Below the pieces are notes generated by a model. That model was not told the DNA's origin. It did not search any database and saw nothing but the letters and a program-made list of their open reading frames with translations. A stretch of DNA of 10,410 nt from Podaxis mareebaensis (lineage: Eukaryota > Basidiomycota > Agaricomycetes > Agaricales > Agaricaceae): assembly GCA_018524725.1 (NCBI GenBank), contig JAEUWP010000204.1:1-10410 (forward strand), given 5' to 3'. Both the position numbers and the translations under genes were made by a program. Each line of letters opens with the position of its first letter. The first letter of the stretch is position 1. Shown piece after piece: positions 6,936 to 10,410 of this stretch.

Positions 6936-9900
6936 TTAGGCAAGTTTCTTCTGTCTTTTATACTCCTGAAGTATTCGTTTTGCATTTTCTAAGTTTTCTT
7001 CAGGTTCCCATGAGTCCTCAGTTGGTCCATATCCTTTCCAACGTATCAGATATTCCAAGTGTCTTCTTCGAATCCTGTGTTTCAAGATTGCTTCAACTTT
7101 GTATTCTTCTTCTCCTGAGATGAGAATTGGTGGTGGATTAGTGTGGTGTTTTCCATAGATGTTATTCTCGACCACTAGTGTGAGAAGTGAAGCATGAAAC
7201 TTGTTGTGAATCTTCCATTTTATGGGAAGTTTTAGTTCATAGGTAACAGGTGATGTTTGTCATAGAATGGTGAAAGGTCCTTCTCTTCTTTGGTTTAACT
7301 TCTTTGAAGTGTATGGAAGAGGTAGGTTTCGATTGTCTAACCATACTTTGTCTCCAACCTTGAATGGATTCCAAGGTTTATTTTGTCTGGCAGCCATTAC
7401 TTGTTGCATTCGTTCATGTGCTTCAAGTGCTGCTTCTCTCATTTGTTCTAAAGATAGAATCTTTTCATTAATTGAAGGTACTTTAGATTCTTCTTCACTT
7501 TCTATAACTGCCTTAGGATTATAGCCTAAGATCAGTTTGTATAGTGTATTTGTTCTTCCTGCATGTGGTTTAGTATTGTGAATGAATTCAATCATGGGTA
7601 GTGCTCTTCTCCATGAATGTGGGTTCTTTGAAGTATAAACAGCTAAGTAGAATTCTATTTCTTGATTGTACCATTCCGTTGTTCCATCTGTTTGTGGGTG
7701 ATAAGCAGTTGACATAGCTGGTTCTATGTTTAGCTTCTTATAGAATTCTTGCATTGATTTGGCTGCAAATCTAGGGTCTCAATCTGAGATGACCTTTTGA
7801 GGTGTTCCATATTTGGAAAAGACTTTCTCGATTAGGATTTCAGCAATATCATTGGAGGTTGCAGTTTTCTGAGTAGCTGTTAGGATTATCCCTTTCGTAA
7901 GTCCATGGTCCACTATGGACAAAATAGCATCATATCTGTCATCTGGGGGTAGATCTGTGATGAGATCCATGGATATTTGACTAAATGGACAGGTAGAAGT
8001 TGGTCCTTTGATTGGTTGTAATGGAGGTTTTGTTGGATGTCGATTAATTTTGTACTGTTGACATGTTGGGCATCCTTTCACATAGTTGTGAACATAAGTG
8101 TTCATTCCTGGCCAGTAAACTTCTTTCTGAAGTTTCTGTAATGTATCTCTTATTCCTGGATGTCCTGAAGTAGGATGGTCATGTACAAATTGTAAAATTT
8201 TCTGTTTGATATCTGGATCATCAGGTATGATGATCTTATTTTGGAATCGGATGAAATCTTTGTCATCTGATGTGAATCCGTCTTGCATGTGGATCTTTGA
8301 CTTCTTTTTGATGATCTCCTGTTTTAGGTCTTCAGAAAGGAAGTTAATGAACTTTTCTGATGGGATGGCTATCAGATTTTCATTGTCAGTTCCTTCAGGT
8401 ACTAAATCTGGTCTTCTACTAAGTGTGTCTGCTAGTACATTTTGATTGCCTGGAAGATGTTTGATGACATAGTTAAATTTAGTCATGTATAGCATCCATC
8501 TTGCTTGTCGATGACTAAGTTGTTGTGGTTCTCGCCATCTGATCAGGTTCTCATGATCAGACCATATGATTACTTGGTGTGCAGATCCTTCCAAGTAATG
8601 TCTCCATTCTTTTAATGCTTCAATAATAGCAAGGAATTCTCGGTTGGAAGTATGATAGTTCCTTTCAGCTTGATTTAGTGCTTTAGAGAAGTATGCTACT
8701 GGATGTTTGTCTCCATTTGAGTCTCTTTGTAGGAGTACTGCTCTGATAGCATATGCTGATGCATCACATTCTATTTCAAATGGTTGGTTTTCATCTACTA
8801 TTGATAGAATGGGGCATTGTAGAAATTGCTGTTTTAGAAGTTCGAATGCTTTCTGTGCTTCTGGATTCCATTCGAATTTCTTTGTTTTTCGCATGAGTGC
8901 ATGTAAGGGTTGTGCAATTTGGGCATAGTTTTTAATAAACTTTCTGTAGAAGTTACAAAAACCAATGAACTGTCGAACATTCTTTGCTGTTTGAGGGATA
9001 GGCCAATCTTCTATTCCTTTGAGTTTTATTGGATCCATTTCAATAGAATCTGGTTTGATTATGAATCCAAGATATTCTAGGTGTTGCTTTTCAAATTCGC
9101 ATTTTTCTGTTTTGAGATAGAGATCATTCTTGTCTAGAATTTCTAGAACTTTCATAGTGTAACGATCTAATTCTTTGATAGTTTTGGCTGGGATGAGAAT
9201 ATTGTCCATATAGATAATGGTTTCTTCTTTGGATAGTAATTCTTGAAAGAGATGATCCATCATAGATTGAAATGTAGCGGGTGAATTTGTCATGCCAAAG
9301 AACATGACTGTGGGTTCATATAAACCATTTGGGGTTCGAAAGGCTGCTTTCCATTCATCTCCTTCTTGAATTCTAACATTGTTATAGCCTAGACAGACAT
9401 CTAGTTTAGTGAAATATTTGGCTCCTTTAAGTTTATCCATAATTCTTGAGATGTTAGGAATTGGATGAGCATTCTTAATGGTGTGATCATTAAGATAGCG
9501 ATAGTCTTGACAAGGGGGTAAATCTCCTCCTTTCTTTCCTACAAAGAAGAAAGATGAGGCCATTAGTGATTGTGATTTACGAATGTATCCCTTTTGTAAA
9601 TTTTCTTCTATGAATTTGTCTAGTTCTTTGCATTCCTGAGGTGTAAGGTAGTAGATAGGCATTCGTTTTGGAACGAAGGTTTCGTTGACTTTGATTTTAT
9701 GATCCCAAGGATGTCTTGGTGGCATTCTTTCTGATTTCTCCTTACTAAATACCTTAAGAAATTTATGGAATTTCTTTGGTACCACTTTCAAAGGATCAGA
9801 CTCTTTCTTCTTGGTTTCTTCTGTTTTGTTGTAAAGATCTTGAGAGGTGTTATGTTTAACATTTATCTCTAGATCTTCTTTGTCATCTTCTGAATCTATA

Positions 9901-10410
9901 TATTGGCTAAGGTCAATACTGTTAATCATCTGTTTAGATTTGTATTCAGTTAGTTGTATGGTTTGCGATTCTTCATCGTGCCATTTCAATGTTTTTCTTT
10001 CCCAATCTACATCTGGGTTGTATTTTTGTAACCATGATATGCCTATAAATAGTTCTTTATAGCCTAGATTGATTATTTTTGGTTTTATATTTATGATCTT
10101 GTCATTGATCTTGATTTTAATTTCAGCATAATGTGTTGTTTTTGTTCCTGAATTTCTTGATCCATCAGTGTTATAAATGTATTGTATTTTCTTAAGTGGC
10201 TTCTTGGTTAATTTTAGATTCTTGACTAAGTTTGGCAATATAAATTGACCACTGGCTCCTGAATCTAATAATGCTTTGATTTTATATGTTCCTTTGGGTG
10301 TTAGTATTTCTGTTGGGTTTAGTAGACATTTCCCTTTAGATGCATGAAGATCAACAATGTTAAGCTGATCTTCTGAGCTACTCAAAAATTTTTGTCTTGA
10401 GAGAATTCTT
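6936..10410 (-). pseudogene. pol: Gypsy Pol polyprotein: protease, RT, RNase H, integrase, chromodomain (5' partial)
   Basis: The frame is open from the window edge to TAA 6936, with two TGA stops (7779-7781, 7260-7262). Residues are numbered from the TTG at 10385, which is only a convenient point because the frame continues upstream. The retropepsin site is DSGAS at 41-45. The RT core runs about 220-410: CQDYRYLN near 291, LDVCLGYNNVRI near 328-339, and the catalytic box YMDN at 392-395, where the family has YxDD. RNase H has D541, E583, D610 and D653. Integrase has the zinc site H737/H742/C772/C775, D807, D868 and E904, with D868 to E904 in the canonical 35-residue spacing. The TGA at 869 falls on the Arg of the conserved ISDRDPRF. 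The chromodomain (about 1093-1144) keeps the cage aromatics Y1095, W1116 and Y1119. It would make cDNA and insert it; the YMDN change and stops make this copy inactive. Confidence 0.95.

Larger units (their letters stand above)
3751..10410 (-). mobile_element. Ty3/gypsy chromovirus, 3' LTR to protease, 5' end outside window
   Basis: Reading on the minus strand, the element has pol in the gypsy order protease - RT - RNase H - integrase - chromodomain. Two zinc-knuckle ORFs, a polypurine tract and the 3' LTR follow. There is no LTR or other boundary between pol and the extra ORFs: only 14 bases separate the pol stop from the ORF-A ATG. The 5' LTR, primer binding site and probable gag lie beyond 10410, where pol is still open. 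Coding parts are broken only by TGA codons (two in pol, four in ORF-A, two in ORF-B) and by missense changes at catalytic sites, so the copy is inactive but recent enough to read throughout. It inserted into the CpG-free older repeat at 3750. Confidence 0.9.

Noticed and set aside
4619..7781. TGA read as an amino acid (recoding or alternative genetic code)
   Set aside because: All gypsy stops are TGA, but at 7779 the conserved residue is Arg, not Trp or selenocysteine. Pol also has TGG Trp codons at expected sites and terminates at TAA. CpG decay of CGA is simpler.
6936..10410. Exogenous retrovirus or env-bearing errantivirus
   Set aside because: ORF-A and ORF-B lack a signal peptide, membrane anchor or furin-like site; the chromodomain places the element among chromoviruses.

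Overview
The window is eukaryotic repeat DNA, most likely from a filamentous fungus and probably a basidiomycete of the Agaricomycetes. The evidence is a Ty3/gypsy pol with an HP1-like chromodomain, and a Ty1/copia relic with a Gly-Lys-rich Gag tail of the kind common in that group. The clade assignment is inference from family style, not from a search. I see no intact host gene, RNA gene, CRISPR array or bacterial-type operon.

Layout. Positions 1-342 are the 3' part of an LTR in + orientation, ending ...CACTATAACA; its first ~120 bases are unassigned. Positions 343-2732 are a decayed Ty1/copia element on the + strand: Gag with a zinc knuckle, an aspartic protease (DSGTS) and integrase. It carries two frameshifts and several stops, and has no recognisable reverse transcriptase. 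Positions 2733-3436 are non-coding and hold three palindromes, one of them 20 bp and perfect. Positions 3437-3750 are the 5' end of an unrecognised ORF that is cut off at 3750. Everything from 3751 to the end is a Ty3/gypsy chromovirus on the - strand. In window order it has its 3' LTR (3751-4415), polypurine tract, two tandem zinc-knuckle ORFs (ORF-B 4460-5503, ORF-A 5632-6921), then pol (6936 to beyond 10410). In the element's own direction the order is [5' LTR and probable gag outside the window] - pol - ORF-A - ORF-B - PPT - LTR.

Two things stand out. First, CpG content is strongly layered. There is not one CpG dinucleotide between 91 and 3769 (about 3.7 kb), while the younger gypsy element that interrupts this block still has some. 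All eight in-frame stops of the gypsy element are TGA. Where the lost residue can be judged from a family motif, the change fits CpG to TpG or CpA (SDRD to SD-stop-D, YxDD to YMDN, TER to TEW). This is the signature of methylation-linked or RIP-like cytosine decay. Second, the gypsy element carries two extra double-zinc-knuckle ORFs downstream of pol, where an envelope or accessory gene would sit. They look related to each other and differ from pol in base composition. The chromodomain keeps its three cage aromatics, which fits insertion into an already silenced repeat graveyard.
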